DNA of 60,802 bases from Legionella nautarum (GTDB taxonomy: Bacteria; Pseudomonadota; Gammaproteobacteria; Legionellales; Legionellaceae), in the NCBI RefSeq assembly GCF_001467895.1, contig NZ_LNYO01000003.1, positions 1 to 60,802 of the forward strand, read 5' to 3'. Both the position numbers and the translations under genes were made by a program. The notes below the pieces were generated by a model. That model was not told the origin of the DNA and made no database searches. It saw only the letters and a program-made list of their open reading frames with translations. The stretch's first letter is position 1, and each line of letters begins with the position of its first letter. Shown here in pieces: positions 9,278 through 18,757 of the stretch.

Positions 9278-9430
9278 TTGAGCCTTGGCCATAGTCGTCG
9301 GATTAAGATATTTTTCCATATTTATCTGGCCCCGTTCAGGCTGAGAATGTGTTTACACCTCCTCAGCCTGAACGGTTTTTTAGACTATAAGCTAAACAAG
9401 GCTTAGCCGACAGCTATGGCCAAGGCCCAA
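9278..9430. repeat. Nested inverted-repeat element (153 bp)
   Basis: Outer arms of 24 bases (9278-9301 and 9407-9430) match at about 21 positions and contain GCCTTGGCCATAG. Inside them, 14-base perfect arms CCGTTCAGGCTGAG (9332-9345) and CTCAGCCTGAACGG (9362-9375) are followed by a run of six T. Gaps between outer and inner arms are nearly equal (30 and 31 bases), so the whole element is symmetrical. It fills most of the 371-base gap between the 8299-9063 gene and fadE. The inner hairpin plus T-run resembles a terminator for plus-strand transcripts. Confidence 0.75.
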
Positions 9431-9434
9431 TCTG

Positions 9435-11873
9435 CTAATCCATTGGATTGGCAAAGCTGTCAGCCAGTGAAGCAAAACTTTTCTTTTTCATCGCATCAAA
9501 GGAGAATTCATCGACTTGGATCGCATCCCAACAAGCTCTTTCGACACTAATGATATTGTCAACCTCTTCTTGCGTTAGCTCTCCTTTAGCTACTTTTTCA
9601 GCAAGTTTCTCTTTCAATGCACCGAATTTATAGCGTCTAAGATCTGCTATTTTCTTATACAGCTCATCATTCTTAATGATCTTTTGCAGAGCCTGCTCCA
9701 TTCTGTCGATCGGCTGATTAGGATCACCACTTAGATAGAGTAATTTCGTCATTCGATCCCGATAATGGTTATTTTTCATCATTAACCGTGCTAATCGGTG
9801 ATCCAGTTTGTCGCTAGGATAAGCCATCGTTTGTCCGAATGGGAATGCGATTATACGCATTAGAATACCCAAGGCTCGAGAAGGGAAATTACGGCAAAAA
9901 CTAATCATCGATTTTTGTGCTTGATAGAAGCAATATTTTAATGCCCATTGAGCATGCAATTTTTCATCTGGATTTTCGTTATTTTCTTGATAAGAACGCA
10001 GTACAGCCATCGCCATATAAAGAAAAGACATGCCATCTGCTAGTCTTGCCGATAAACGCTCCCTACGTTTTAAATCACCGCCTAAATAAATTAAGGATAA
10101 ATCAGATAACCATGCTAAGGCATGACTCAAACGAGTTAGACGTTTGTATTCGTAGTTCAAATCATTACCTGGTGCCTTAGTAAATAATCCTGCAGTCCAT
10201 GCTGAGCAAAGCGCTTTGGCAAAATTGCGCATAGAATAATAAATATGCTGCCAAATCAATGGACGGAAAGCCGCTTTATCTCCATGCGAAATAGCATAAA
10301 ACTCATCCTTCACATAGGGATGACAGGCCATTGATCCTTGCCCAAAAATAAGCAAGTTGCGAGACATAATATTTGCGCCCTCAACAGTCACGGAGATGGG
10401 AATACTTTGGTAAAAATCGGAAAGATAATTCCGGGCGCCTGACACAACAGCCCGGCCTGCGTGAATATCCATCGCGCTATTAACCGCGATACGTGCGAGC
10501 TCGGTATTAAAATATTTAGTAATCGCCGAAGCAGCAGCCGGTTTTTTATGTTGATTAACTGCAGCAACCGTTAAAAGACGAGTCGCATTCACCAAATAAT
10601 TTAAACCAGCAATTTCAGCCAATTTTTCTTCTATTCCCTCAAAATTTCCAATTTCAACAGAGAATTGCCGACGAACCCTCGCAAAAGCACCGGTGGTTAG
10701 ATAAGAAACAGAGGAAGAGGCGGCGCCCAATGCGGGTAAAGAAATAGAGCGACCGATGGATAAACATTCAACGAGCATCTGCCAACCATGACCTGCATTT
10801 TTTTGCCCACCGATGATTGTGCTAATAGGAACAAAAATATTTTCACCACGTATCGTTCCATTCATAAAAGGTTGATCCGCTGGCAAATGACGATTACCAA
10901 TAATCAAATTCTCAGTATCTCGTGGAATTAATAAACAAGTTATTCCCTCATGGCCCTCACCTTTCAGCAAACCGTCTGGATCTTTTAAATTCACTGCCAG
11001 CCCAATTAAGGTTGCAATAGGAGCTAAGGTAATCCATCGCTTATTTAAATTAATGTTAAGGCCGAGAACCATTTTACCGTCGACTTTCTTTTTAATGACA
11101 ATGGCTTCAGATTGAATTGAAGTTGCATCACTGCCTGCGCCTGGCTCAGTCAAAGCAAAACAAGGAATATCAACGCCTTTCGCTAAATTGGGTAAATAAT
11201 TAGCCTTTTGTTCATCCGTTCCATAAAAATTTAGTAATTCGCCAGGGCCCAAGGAATTAGGGACCATTACCGTGACCGCAGCGGCAGGTGAACGACTCGC
11301 TACTTTAAGTACCACATCAGAATGGGCACGCGCCGAAAATCCTTTTCCGCCGTATTCTTTGGGGATTACTAATCCTAAGAAGCCTTTTTCTTTAATGTAA
11401 TTCCAAATTTCCTCTGGTAAATCACCGGCTTGCTTTATCTTCCAGTTATCAAGCATCTTGCATAAAGTCTGTACTTCATTGTCGAGAAACGCTTGCTCTT
11501 CAGCGCTCAACTCTGAAGAAACATTCATTAAGGTCTCCCAATTAGGCTCACCCGTGAATACATCTTTTTCGAACCAATTATCACCGGCATTTAAGGCTTC
11601 TTCTTCTGTTTTTGATAATTTGGGTACTTTTTTGCCTACCCGATCAAATAAGAAATCGCTGATGCTGTTGCGCAAGGACTCGGTATTAATCAGAGCTACT
11701 ACTGCAATGATTACTAACCAGATGAGTAAACCCAGAAACCAATTCATGCCAGTCCAAAAAGTGGCAAGAATCAAAAAAACAGCAGAACCTATTTCCCAAG
11801 TTATTGCGCTCATACCGGCGTAGAGTACGACTAAGGTGAATACCAGATAGATAAGAAATAGCAGAGTAGCCAT
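9435..11873 (-). CDS. fadE: Acyl-CoA dehydrogenase FadE
   Basis: An 812-residue protein, the size of E. coli FadE, catalysing the first step of fatty-acid beta-oxidation. Residues 1-60 hold two or three hydrophobic helices likely to anchor it to the inner membrane. The acyl-CoA dehydrogenase core spans about 115-480 (PKEYGGKGFSARAHSDV, FALTEPGAGSDATS for FAD and substrate). The C-terminal FadE-specific DUF1974 domain runs from about 490 to 770. It is monocistronic with no fatty-acid genes adjacent. Confidence 0.96.
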   Translation of the reverse strand: MATLLFLIYLVFTLVVLYAGMSAITWEIGSAVFLILATFWTGMNWFLGLLIWLVIIAVVALINTESLRNSISDFLFDRVGKKVPKLSKTEEEALNAGDNWFEKDVFTGEPNWETLMNVSSELSAEEQAFLDNEVQTLCKMLDNWKIKQAGDLPEEIWNYIKEKGFLGLVIPKEYGGKGFSARAHSDVVLKVASRSPAAAVTVMVPNSLGPGELLNFYGTDEQKANYLPNLAKGVDIPCFALTEPGAGSDATSIQSEAIVIKKKVDGKMVLGLNINLNKRWITLAPIATLIGLAVNLKDPDGLLKGEGHEGITCLLIPRDTENLIIGNRHLPADQPFMNGTIRGENIFVPISTIIGGQKNAGHGWQMLVECLSIGRSISLPALGAASSSVSYLTTGAFARVRRQFSVEIGNFEGIEEKLAEIAGLNYLVNATRLLTVAAVNQHKKPAAASAITKYFNTELARIAVNSAMDIHAGRAVVSGARNYLSDFYQSIPISVTVEGANIMSRNLLIFGQGSMACHPYVKDEFYAISHGDKAAFRPLIWQHIYYSMRNFAKALCSAWTAGLFTKAPGNDLNYEYKRLTRLSHALAWLSDLSLIYLGGDLKRRERLSARLADGMSFLYMAMAVLRSYQENNENPDEKLHAQWALKYCFYQAQKSMISFCRNFPSRALGILMRIIAFPFGQTMAYPSDKLDHRLARLMMKNNHYRDRMTKLLYLSGDPNQPIDRMEQALQKIIKNDELYKKIADLRRYKFGALKEKLAEKVAKGELTQEEVDNIISVERACWDAIQVDEFSFDAMKKKSFASLADSFANPMD

Positions 11874-12039
11874 GTGAATACCTTCCTTTACTGATTAGGC
11901 GCCTAAGATCTTAGTATATACCTGTCTTGAATCATTTTGCGAGTCATTCAAAGAAAGAGAAAATAGTTTATTAACAGAGGATTACTTGATTTACTGACAT
12001 GAATCAACTAGCGTAAATCTTTTATCTATCGTTATTATT

Positions 12040-12663
12040 ATGAAAACACGTCTAGTTTGGAATTTTGAAATTGATAGCGATAATTTGCTTAATTTGCAAA
12101 ACTTGAGCGATTTGCGAGATGAAATACGTTGGGAGTCTCGTTATTTTTGGCCGGCAGATACCCTTATTTGCTTACAGGGTTTAGATCAGCGTTTTTTACT
12201 CCTTTCAAACTACACTATTAAACATCGACAAGATTGCTACTCTTTATTAGCTGACGAAAACTTTAATATTAAACATCGACGTATGCAGTTGTTATATAAA
12301 CCTCTATTACAAGCAACCAACTCCTTATGTGGTTATGGTAAAAAAATTGCTCTTGCTGATTACCCAAGCGATGCAATCCTCCCGGGAACTAAAGCGCTTG
12401 ATGCGCCCACTTTATTAGCGAAAATTGAAAAAAGCGCAAAAGAAATTCAAGTTGCAAAAGAGGCATTGGTTTATAAATTACCCAGTGAACCAACCATCAA
12501 ACTGGAGTTGGCACGACTAGTAATTAACCAGAAAGTTTACTTTAGCGCCTGCGTGGAAGGTCGCTCTAAAACGTTAGTTTCAACCATCGCAAAACACTTG
12601 CTGGGAGAACAGGTTTCCTGCGACTATATACGTTTTCTTAAACAAACTTTTGCACTACGATGA
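12040..12663 (+). CDS. Uncharacterised protein, possibly a divergent CYTH domain
   Basis: A 207-residue soluble protein. Two blocks resemble CYTH/triphosphate-tunnel enzymes: DCYSLLADENFNIKHRRMQL followed by LLYKP (compare the usual D-Y...RxR...K pattern), and a C-terminal stretch from YFSACVEGRSKTL to CDYIRFL (compare the family's closing acidic strand and SYxELL). The N-terminal ExExK motif is not clearly present, so an enzyme activity is doubtful. It overlaps the CHR gene by 4 bases and lies upstream of ppk1. CYTH proteins often neighbour polyphosphate genes, which supports the reading. It could be an unrelated fold. Confidence 0.75.
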   Translation: MKTRLVWNFEIDSDNLLNLQNLSDLRDEIRWESRYFWPADTLICLQGLDQRFLLLSNYTIKHRQDCYSLLADENFNIKHRRMQLLYKPLLQATNSLCGYGKKIALADYPSDAILPGTKALDAPTLLAKIEKSAKEIQVAKEALVYKLPSEPTIKLELARLVINQKVYFSACVEGRSKTLVSTIAKHLLGEQVSCDYIRFLKQTFALR

Positions 12664-13196
12664 ATAATCTGCTCGCCATCGTACTCAGCTTTGGAAAAAT
12701 TGGCCTCATCTCCCTGGGGGGAGGCAACTCCATGCTGAAACTTTTGGAGTATGAAGCCGTGACCAATCGTCATTGGATTAGCCCAGAAGAATTTGTCAGC
12801 ATGGTGGGTACCAGCTTTCTTTTCCCCGGCCTAACGGCTGTAAAACTTGCCGCGTTAATTGGATACAAAGCCGCAGGAATGCTGGGTTTAATTTTCGCTT
12901 TAACTTGTTTAAATCTGCCTGGGCTTATTTTAGCTGTTATAGGTTATCAATTATTGAGCACAAATAATGGCCCAATAACTAAAAAAATTATGCTTGCCGT
13001 TCAGTATGGCGCTTTAGCTTTGTTAGCCGCGGCCTCTTATTCTGTCGCTCAAAGCGTGATTGAGATGTATTACTCTCTGCCCATTGTTATTGCGACCATT
13101 TTGTTTTTCATTGGCTTAGTTTATTTTCAACTTTCGCCCTTCTGGGGATTTATCGCATTTATAGCAATTTGTTTCTTTCTCGTTAAACCAAGTTAA
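12660..13196 (+). CDS. Single-domain CHR (chromate transporter family) protein
   Basis: A 178-residue membrane protein with about five or six hydrophobic helices. The N-terminus shows the CHR signature: FGKIGLISLGGGNSML, then WISPEEFVSMVGTSFLFPG. Full-length ChrA carries two CHR domains; short CHR proteins usually occur as adjacent pairs in antiparallel topology. Here only one is present and no partner is in the window. It is translationally coupled to the preceding gene. The substrate is unknown; chromate is only the family name. Confidence 0.88.
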   Translation: MNNLLAIVLSFGKIGLISLGGGNSMLKLLEYEAVTNRHWISPEEFVSMVGTSFLFPGLTAVKLAALIGYKAAGMLGLIFALTCLNLPGLILAVIGYQLLSTNNGPITKKIMLAVQYGALALLAAASYSVAQSVIEMYYSLPIVIATILFFIGLVYFQLSPFWGFIAFIAICFFLVKPS

Positions 13197-13343
13197 GATC
13201 TTTTTTTCCGCTAAAATTCTCTCAATAACAGCTTATTCATTTGCTTTTCTGAATGACTCGCATTTTTTAAATGCAACTGGCAAAATTAACTTATCAATCT
13301 TTATGTTGCAATTCAAACAACTTCATTCCGAGAGGTATAGATC

Positions 13344-15416
13344 GTGAATAGTGATTTAGATAATCCTGAGTACTATATCAATCGCGAATTCACCGCGTTG
13401 TCGTTTAACGAGCGTGTATTGCAGCTAGCAAAAAACGAGCGCGTCCCCTTATTTGAAAGAATGCGTTTTCTTTGTATTTGCAGCGGTAATCTGGATGAGT
13501 TTTTTGAAATTCGGGTTTCAGGTTTGAAAGAAAAGATCGCGCTTTCCTCCAGAAAACTTTATATTGATGGTCTGCAGGCTGATGAAATTTTTGGACAGTT
13601 AAGTAAAAAAGTTCATCTATTAACGGATGAACTCTATCACATCTTTAATAGAGAACTGCTACCAGAAATGAAAAAAGCCAATATCCATTTTCTTTCCGTC
13701 GAGGATTGGAATGATGATATGCATCTTTGGGCGAAACATTATTTTAAAAATGAAATTTTACCTATTGTAAGTCCAATAGCACTTGATTTGGCCCATCCTT
13801 TTCCACGCTTATTCAATAAAAGTTTGAATTTCATTATTTCCTTGCGCGGCAAAGACGCCTTTGATCGTAATATTGATTATGCCGTAGTCCATGCTCCTCG
13901 CTCACTACCGCGTATGATCCCCTTACCTTCTGAACTTTGTGCTAATGGGGGCAGCTATTTTGTTCATTTGTCATCCATTATTCAGACACATATTTACAGT
14001 TTATTTCCAGGCATGGAAATCGATGGCTGCTATCCTTTCCGTTTAACACGAAATAGCGATTTATTTTTGCGGGAAGAAGAAATAGAGGATTTAGCTGTTG
14101 CAGTACAGCGCGAGCTTTTTTCCCGGCATTATGGTCACGTAGTACGCCTTGAAGTCGATATTCACTGCCCGTCGCATATTGTTGATTTTCTTTTGCAAAA
14201 ACATCATCTTCATCACGAAGATGCTTACTATTGTGATGGACCAGTGAACTTGCAACGTTACTATAATGTGCTTAATCACATTGATAGGCCAGAGTTGAAT
14301 TATCCACCGCTCATTGCTCAATACCCTGCGGTAGCCCATAAGCGGAGTTTGTTTAACGTCATTGATGAGCAAGATATTTTATTGCACCATCCTTATCAAA
14401 GTTATGAGGTAGTGATTGATTTTGTTCGCCAAGCTGCCGCTGATCCTAATGTTTTAGCTATTAAACAAACGCTTTATCGTACTCACTCTGAATCCATTAT
14501 GGTAAAAGCCTTAGTCGAAGCGGCTCGCTCTGGCAAAGAAGTCACTGCAGTCATTGAACTACGTGCCCGCTTTGATGAGGAATCAAACTTAAAACTTGCG
14601 AATCGTTTGAATGAAGCGGGTGTTTTAGTGCTCTATGGGGTTATGGGCTATAAGACGCATGCTAAAATGACCCTGGTTGTGCGGCGTACTCATGGAAAAT
14701 TAAAGCGCTATGTTCATTTAGGAACCGGTAACTACCATGAACAAACTGCGAAACGCTATACTGATTTAGGTTTGCTAACCTCTGAACAAACTATTGCTGC
14801 CGATATCCAAATCATTTTCCAACAACTAACGGGTTTAGGTAAGACCGTAAAGCTTAAAGCAGTTGCTAATTCACCGTTTACGTTGCAGAAAAATTTATTG
14901 CAACTGATTGATCAATGCCGTCAAGCAGCCCTAGAGGGTAAAGAAGCTGAAATCAATATTAAAGTGAATGGATTAACCGAGAAAACCATGATTAAAGCCT
15001 TGTACCAGGCATCGCAAGCAGGGGTTAAAATTACTTTATTGGTACGGAGCGTTTGCTGCCTTAAACCTGGTATCCCTGGTATTTCCGACAATATCCGTGT
15101 TATTTCAATCGTCGGTCGTTTCCTTGAGCATCATCGTGTTTTTTATTTCCGTACTGGACTAGAAGAACGTTATTATTGTGCAAGTGCCGATTTAATGGAA
15201 CGCAATCTCTATACTCGTATCGAAATTATGTTCCCTATTTTCAATGAGGCTTGCTGTAAACGCATTAAACAGGAAATTTTAAAAAATTATTTAAGAGATA
15301 ATTGCAATGCTTGGGAAATGCAGGCGGATGGTAGTTATAAACGGATAGGGAATGGTAGTTATAGTGCTCAGGAAAAATTATTAGAGTTATATGCCAAAGC
15401 GGCGGAGGAAGATTGA
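13344..15416 (+). CDS. ppk1: Polyphosphate kinase 1
   Basis: A 690-residue PPK1 that polymerises the gamma-phosphate of ATP into polyphosphate. The order of domains is normal: N-domain (NREFTALSFNERVLQLA), head domain, and two phospholipase-D-like catalytic domains. The autophosphorylated histidine lies in KTHAKMTL (H439), the second histidine motif in LEHHRVFYF (H596/H597). The start is GTG at 13344, preceded by GAGAGG. The upstream gap of 147 bases suggests its own promoter. Confidence 0.97.
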   Translation: MNSDLDNPEYYINREFTALSFNERVLQLAKNERVPLFERMRFLCICSGNLDEFFEIRVSGLKEKIALSSRKLYIDGLQADEIFGQLSKKVHLLTDELYHIFNRELLPEMKKANIHFLSVEDWNDDMHLWAKHYFKNEILPIVSPIALDLAHPFPRLFNKSLNFIISLRGKDAFDRNIDYAVVHAPRSLPRMIPLPSELCANGGSYFVHLSSIIQTHIYSLFPGMEIDGCYPFRLTRNSDLFLREEEIEDLAVAVQRELFSRHYGHVVRLEVDIHCPSHIVDFLLQKHHLHHEDAYYCDGPVNLQRYYNVLNHIDRPELNYPPLIAQYPAVAHKRSLFNVIDEQDILLHHPYQSYEVVIDFVRQAAADPNVLAIKQTLYRTHSESIMVKALVEAARSGKEVTAVIELRARFDEESNLKLANRLNEAGVLVLYGVMGYKTHAKMTLVVRRTHGKLKRYVHLGTGNYHEQTAKRYTDLGLLTSEQTIAADIQIIFQQLTGLGKTVKLKAVANSPFTLQKNLLQLIDQCRQAALEGKEAEINIKVNGLTEKTMIKALYQASQAGVKITLLVRSVCCLKPGIPGISDNIRVISIVGRFLEHHRVFYFRTGLEERYYCASADLMERNLYTRIEIMFPIFNEACCKRIKQEILKNYLRDNCNAWEMQADGSYKRIGNGSYSAQEKLLELYAKAAEED

Positions 15417-15423
15417 AACGATT

Positions 15424-15475
15424 TGTCGTCATTACGAGGAAGCGTTGTAAATCCGGTAGCCCAACCTACGATAAT
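15424..15475. repeat. REP-like sequence between ppk1 and epmB
   Basis: The short gap holds CGTCATTACGAGGAAGCG followed by GTAGCCCAACCTACG, both reminiscent of dispersed intergenic repeats seen near 8280 and 18561. It lies between convergent genes, where it may contribute to transcription termination. Confidence 0.35.
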
Positions 15476-16434
15476 ATGATCTTATGCGCTTTACCAGGTA
15501 CTTCACGTGCCAAACGTGGGACCAAATAGCCAGGCAGTAAACTTTGTAGCTGAAGATGAATGGCACGTGCTGCTTCTTCAGTTAAATCAAAATGGGCAGC
15601 GCCTGCTACTTTATCTAAAACATGTAAATAATAGGGTAAAACCCCACAGTCAAACAAACGTTCACTTAAATTTGCAAGGGTTTTTGCATCATCATTCACT
15701 GCCTTTATTAGCACAGATTGATTCAGTAGATGACAACCTGCTTGGCGCAAGGCAATACAAGCTTGCTGCACTTGTTCGTCTAATTCTTGAGCGTGATTTG
15801 CATGCAATACAACCACTTTGCTCAAGCGAGTTTGAGCAAGCATTGCTAACAAAACCTCATTAATCCGTTCTGGCAAAACCACTGGAATCCGGCTGTGAAA
15901 CCGTAGTGTTTGGATATGGGGAATGCTGTCTAGTTGCTTGATAAATTCGTCCAACACTTTATCTGCCGCCAACAAAGGATCGCCGCCACTTAAAATTACC
16001 TCAAAAATGGTTGAATCTTGGCGGATATAATCAAGAACTTCTTGCCAACCCTTGCGACCAGGATTGTTATTCTGATAAGGAAAATGACGTCGAAAACAAT
16101 AGCGACAATGAACGGCACAGACCCCAGTTAATGTCACTAGTACACGCCCTTGATATTTATGGATCAGTCCTTGCAAGGGATTTACACTTGATTCAGCAAG
16201 CGGATCCTTAGCATAAGTCTCAACAGCCTGTAATTCCTCATCGACAGCAAGGACTTGTAAAAGAAGAGGATCGTGTGGATTTCCAGTTTGCATGCGCGCA
16301 GCAAAACCTCGAGGAACTCGGGTTTTAAATTGTTTCTCAGCTAGTGCACTACCTAATTCTAACGGTAATGATAAAAACTCTAGTAATTCATTGACGGAAG
16401 AAAATCCTTGCGCCAGAATTTTTTCCCAGGTCAC
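15466..16434 (-). CDS. epmB: EF-P beta-lysylation protein, lysine 2,3-aminomutase
   Basis: A 322-residue radical-SAM and PLP enzyme converting (S)-alpha-lysine to (R)-beta-lysine for attachment to elongation factor P. The iron-sulfur motif CAVHCRYC places the ligands at C106, C110 and C113. SGGDPLL binds SAM, and the C-terminal [11 protein letters not shown] contains the PLP lysine. The length fits EpmB rather than clostridial aminomutases. It is transcribed divergently from efp, 140 bases apart; epmA is not in the window. Confidence 0.95.
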   Translation of the reverse strand: MTWEKILAQGFSSVNELLEFLSLPLELGSALAEKQFKTRVPRGFAARMQTGNPHDPLLLQVLAVDEELQAVETYAKDPLAESSVNPLQGLIHKYQGRVLVTLTGVCAVHCRYCFRRHFPYQNNNPGRKGWQEVLDYIRQDSTIFEVILSGGDPLLAADKVLDEFIKQLDSIPHIQTLRFHSRIPVVLPERINEVLLAMLAQTRLSKVVVLHANHAQELDEQVQQACIALRQAGCHLLNQSVLIKAVNDDAKTLANLSERLFDCGVLPYYLHVLDKVAGAAHFDLTEEAARAIHLQLQSLLPGYLVPRLAREVPGKAHKIILS

Positions 16435-16574
16435 AGAAAATCTCGCCAGTTATATCTGCAGGAATGTCGTTTCGTTTTCATCTTAAAGCCAAAATTCACT
16501 CGCAACAGGTATGCAAAATTGATAAACTGCGAACTGTATCGAAAAAGCAACAAAATCTCAACAGTGGAGCACTG

Positions 16575-17144
16575 ATGGCTATCTACAGCACAAATGAATT
16601 TAAAAATGGCTTAAAGGTCATGGTTGACAATGCACCTTGTAGCATTCTTGATTGCGAATTTGTCAAACCTGGAAAAGGGCAAGCATTTACCCGAGTAAAA
16701 ATTCGTAACTTAAAAACAGGGCGCGTAGTTGAACGAACCTTTAAATCAAATGAGTCTTTAGAGTCAGCCGACGTTGCTGACGTAGAAATGCAATATCTAT
16801 ACAACGATGGCGAACTTTGGCATTTTATGGTTCCTGAGAGTTTCGAGCAATATGCAGTAGGCTCAGAAGCCTTAGCCGATGCTCAGCAATGGCTAAAAGA
16901 GCAAGATATTTGTATGGTAACTTTGTGGAATAATGAGCCCATTCAAGTAACACCACCAAACTTCGTGATCTTAGCCATTACTGAAACTGATCCTGGCTTA
17001 AAAGGCGATACTTCCGGCGGTGGCGGCAAACCTGCTACTTTAGAGACAGGTGCTGTCGTTCGTGTACCTTTATTCGTGCAAACCGGCGAACTCATCAAAG
17101 TGGATACCCGCAAAGGGGAGTATGTTTCGCGCGCGAAGGAATAA
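16575..17144 (+). CDS. efp: Elongation factor P
   Basis: A 189-residue EF-P that rescues ribosomes stalled on polyproline. The open frame extends upstream to 16464, but ATG at 16575 is chosen because it opens at the conserved [15 protein letters not shown]34, the site of beta-lysylation, sits in VKPGKGQAF as expected. KOW-like and two OB domains fill the rest, including [17 protein letters not shown]. It faces epmB, and epmC lies at 22.2 kb, so most of the modification route is close by. Confidence 0.97.
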   Translation: MAIYSTNEFKNGLKVMVDNAPCSILDCEFVKPGKGQAFTRVKIRNLKTGRVVERTFKSNESLESADVADVEMQYLYNDGELWHFMVPESFEQYAVGSEALADAQQWLKEQDICMVTLWNNEPIQVTPPNFVILAITETDPGLKGDTSGGGGKPATLETGAVVRVPLFVQTGELIKVDTRKGEYVSRAKE

Positions 17145-17192
17145 GCGCAGCGTTAATGCCATCATTTCCGCGGCTGCATAGTTGAATTGAAC

Positions 17193-17203
17193 CTTGGCCC
17201 AAG
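17193..17203. repeat. CTTGGCCCAAG dispersed short repeat
   Basis: The 11-mer CTTGGCCCAAG occurs here and twice between 31319 and 31374; close variants form the outer arms of the nested element at 9278-9430. All copies are intergenic, which suggests a dispersed repeat family. Confidence 0.4.
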
Positions 17204-17262
17204 CTAGATTAGTTAAGGAAAAATTCAAATTAACTTAATAGTACGGGTGTTAATGCCGCAGA

Positions 17263-17502
17263 TTACCATCTGCGGCCTTCAAACCAACTTCGATTAGAGT
17301 AAGCACGATAACCACGCCAGTAACCTACATTACCCCAACCACCGGAATAATAACTGGTCCAGTAAGGCCGATAACCATAATAGCCTACGGCATAAACATA
17401 ATCGTTATTATAACCAGGGGAGTAAGTGGTTTCTGCTATTGTACAGCCGGTAAGGAAAGTTGCAGGTACAAACATTAACGCTGCAATTGTTATTTTTTTC
17501 AT
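17263..17502 (-). CDS. Small Tyr/Gly-rich lipoprotein
   Basis: A 79-residue protein. The signal peptide ends in the lipobox LTGC (Cys20), so it should be lipidated and membrane-anchored. The mature part is rich in Tyr, Gly, Trp and Asn (NNDYVYAVGYYGYRPYW) and ends in basic residues, resembling small YXWGY-type lipoproteins of unknown function. AAGGAAGC precedes the ATG. It is monocistronic. Confidence 0.8.
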   Translation of the reverse strand: MKKITIAALMFVPATFLTGCTIAETTYSPGYNNDYVYAVGYYGYRPYWTSYYSGGWGNVGYWRGYRAYSNRSWFEGRRW

Positions 17503-17898
17503 GTTTGCTTCCTTATCAAGATTTGCAATTTAATTATACAACAATAATATAAATTGCACAAAATGGATTATTTTTAATTTTCTGGGGAGGGTAAAGAAAT
17601 TGAAAAATACAGGCAATGACAAGCCTGAGTATCTGAGCCGCAAAATAACGCACAATGTATGGCGACCTATGAAGTGCTTTAGGTTTCCTGCCGTGAACAG
17701 ATATACACACCACACTTCAAAACCGATCTCCTTATCTAAAATTGAATTTTGGTTCAGCCAGGTTCAGGTCATTACCTATATGTTTTATAATAGACCATTT
17801 GGGTGGTTTTTTGAAATTTTTGAACCTATTTTGCAATGATAGACAAGTGCATAAAAAAATGTTTATGCTGCTCTAATAACTCCACCTATCGGATAGCT
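17503..17898. other. 396-base stretch without a convincing gene
   Basis: It lies between the lipoprotein start and the leucine-rich protein. Only short frames with no ribosome-binding site or recognisable protein signal are present. It probably holds two divergent promoters, but no clear consensus pair was seen. Confidence 0.4.
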
Positions 17899-18540
17899 AT
17901 GAGAAATTTTTTACTGAGTCCACCCACATCACCTGATGATTTAGAAAAGTATGTTAATGAAGAGTTAGCACAGGGCAAAAAGGAACTTAGCTTTTTTAAT
18001 TTGCGCCTCGATTTCTATACTGCAGAACAAATCACTGCCTTTCTCAAAAAAATAACTCAGGCTGGCGTTACCTCTCTTCATTTTAAAAATAATGAACTGG
18101 GTTCTACAATTAAGCCGGAATGTTGGGTCGCTTTTTTTGATGGCTTAATTGATAGCTCCATCAAAAAATTGCTAATTGACGATAATCAAATCCATCAATT
18201 AGATCTGGGATCCTGGAAGGCCATGGATAATTTTATAGAAAAATGCAAAAGTAGGCTGGAGCTGGTTTCTTTGCAAAATAACAATCTAGTTCTCTTATGC
18301 GACGAAAAGCATGAAGTTCTAAATAGACTGGTGCATCATTTAGCTTGCCCCTGTCTAATCAGTTTGAATAATTGGCATACAAACTTAAGCCGATGGGGCG
18401 AACTTACTTTTGTTGAAAATACTAGCCAAGCACTATTACTAGCTCGTCACCATATCCTGACAACAAGGAAAACCCAAGCAGATTTTGCTCATGTAGAAGA
18501 TGAAAAATTGGCCAGTGGTCCCAGCTCCTTCTCACATTAG
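17899..18540 (+). CDS. Leucine-rich-repeat-like protein, candidate effector
   Basis: About 213 residues from ATG 17899; an in-frame ATG at 17836 would add a Cys-rich 21-residue tail but has no ribosome-binding site. The middle shows degenerate leucine-rich units spaced about 28-30 residues apart (VTSLHFKNNELG, IKKLLIDDNQIHQLD, LELVSLQNNNL, CLISLNNW). There is no signal peptide. LRR proteins without Sec signals are a common class of type IV effector, so secretion into host cells is plausible but unproven. Confidence 0.7.
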   Translation: MRNFLLSPPTSPDDLEKYVNEELAQGKKELSFFNLRLDFYTAEQITAFLKKITQAGVTSLHFKNNELGSTIKPECWVAFFDGLIDSSIKKLLIDDNQIHQLDLGSWKAMDNFIEKCKSRLELVSLQNNNLVLLCDEKHEVLNRLVHHLACPCLISLNNWHTNLSRWGELTFVENTSQALLLARHHILTTRKTQADFAHVEDEKLASGPSSFSH

Positions 18541-18560
18541 TCGTAAGAACTCACTCTGTA

Positions 18561-18634
18561 CGTCATTCCGAACGTAACGAGGGATCTCCGAATGCTGGCA
18601 TAATGCTAAGTCACCGAGATCCCCGGTTTTTTTG
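18561..18634. terminator. REP-like hairpin with T-run
   Basis: CGTCATTCCGAACG introduces a palindrome: GGGATCTC (18581-18588) pairs with GAGATCCC (18616-18623), then CGG and a run of seven T. It lies just after the 17899-18540 gene and before the convergent YajQ gene, and can terminate plus-strand transcription. The leading sequence belongs to the same dispersed family noted at 8232 and 15424. Confidence 0.55.
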
Positions 18635-18757
18635 ACCATGAAGCGGGGTTAATTCCTCTCATGATGCTTGAATTGTCATCCTTGTATAGGTTAGATATTC
18701 ATCCAACAAAATTATAGTTTTCGAGTTTTGTCAGACAGTTACAGGAGACGTGTGGCC

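Noticed and set aside
17530-17839. Two opposite short frames in the gap after the lipoprotein gene
   Set aside because: No start signals, no domain, and they overlap each other on opposite strands.
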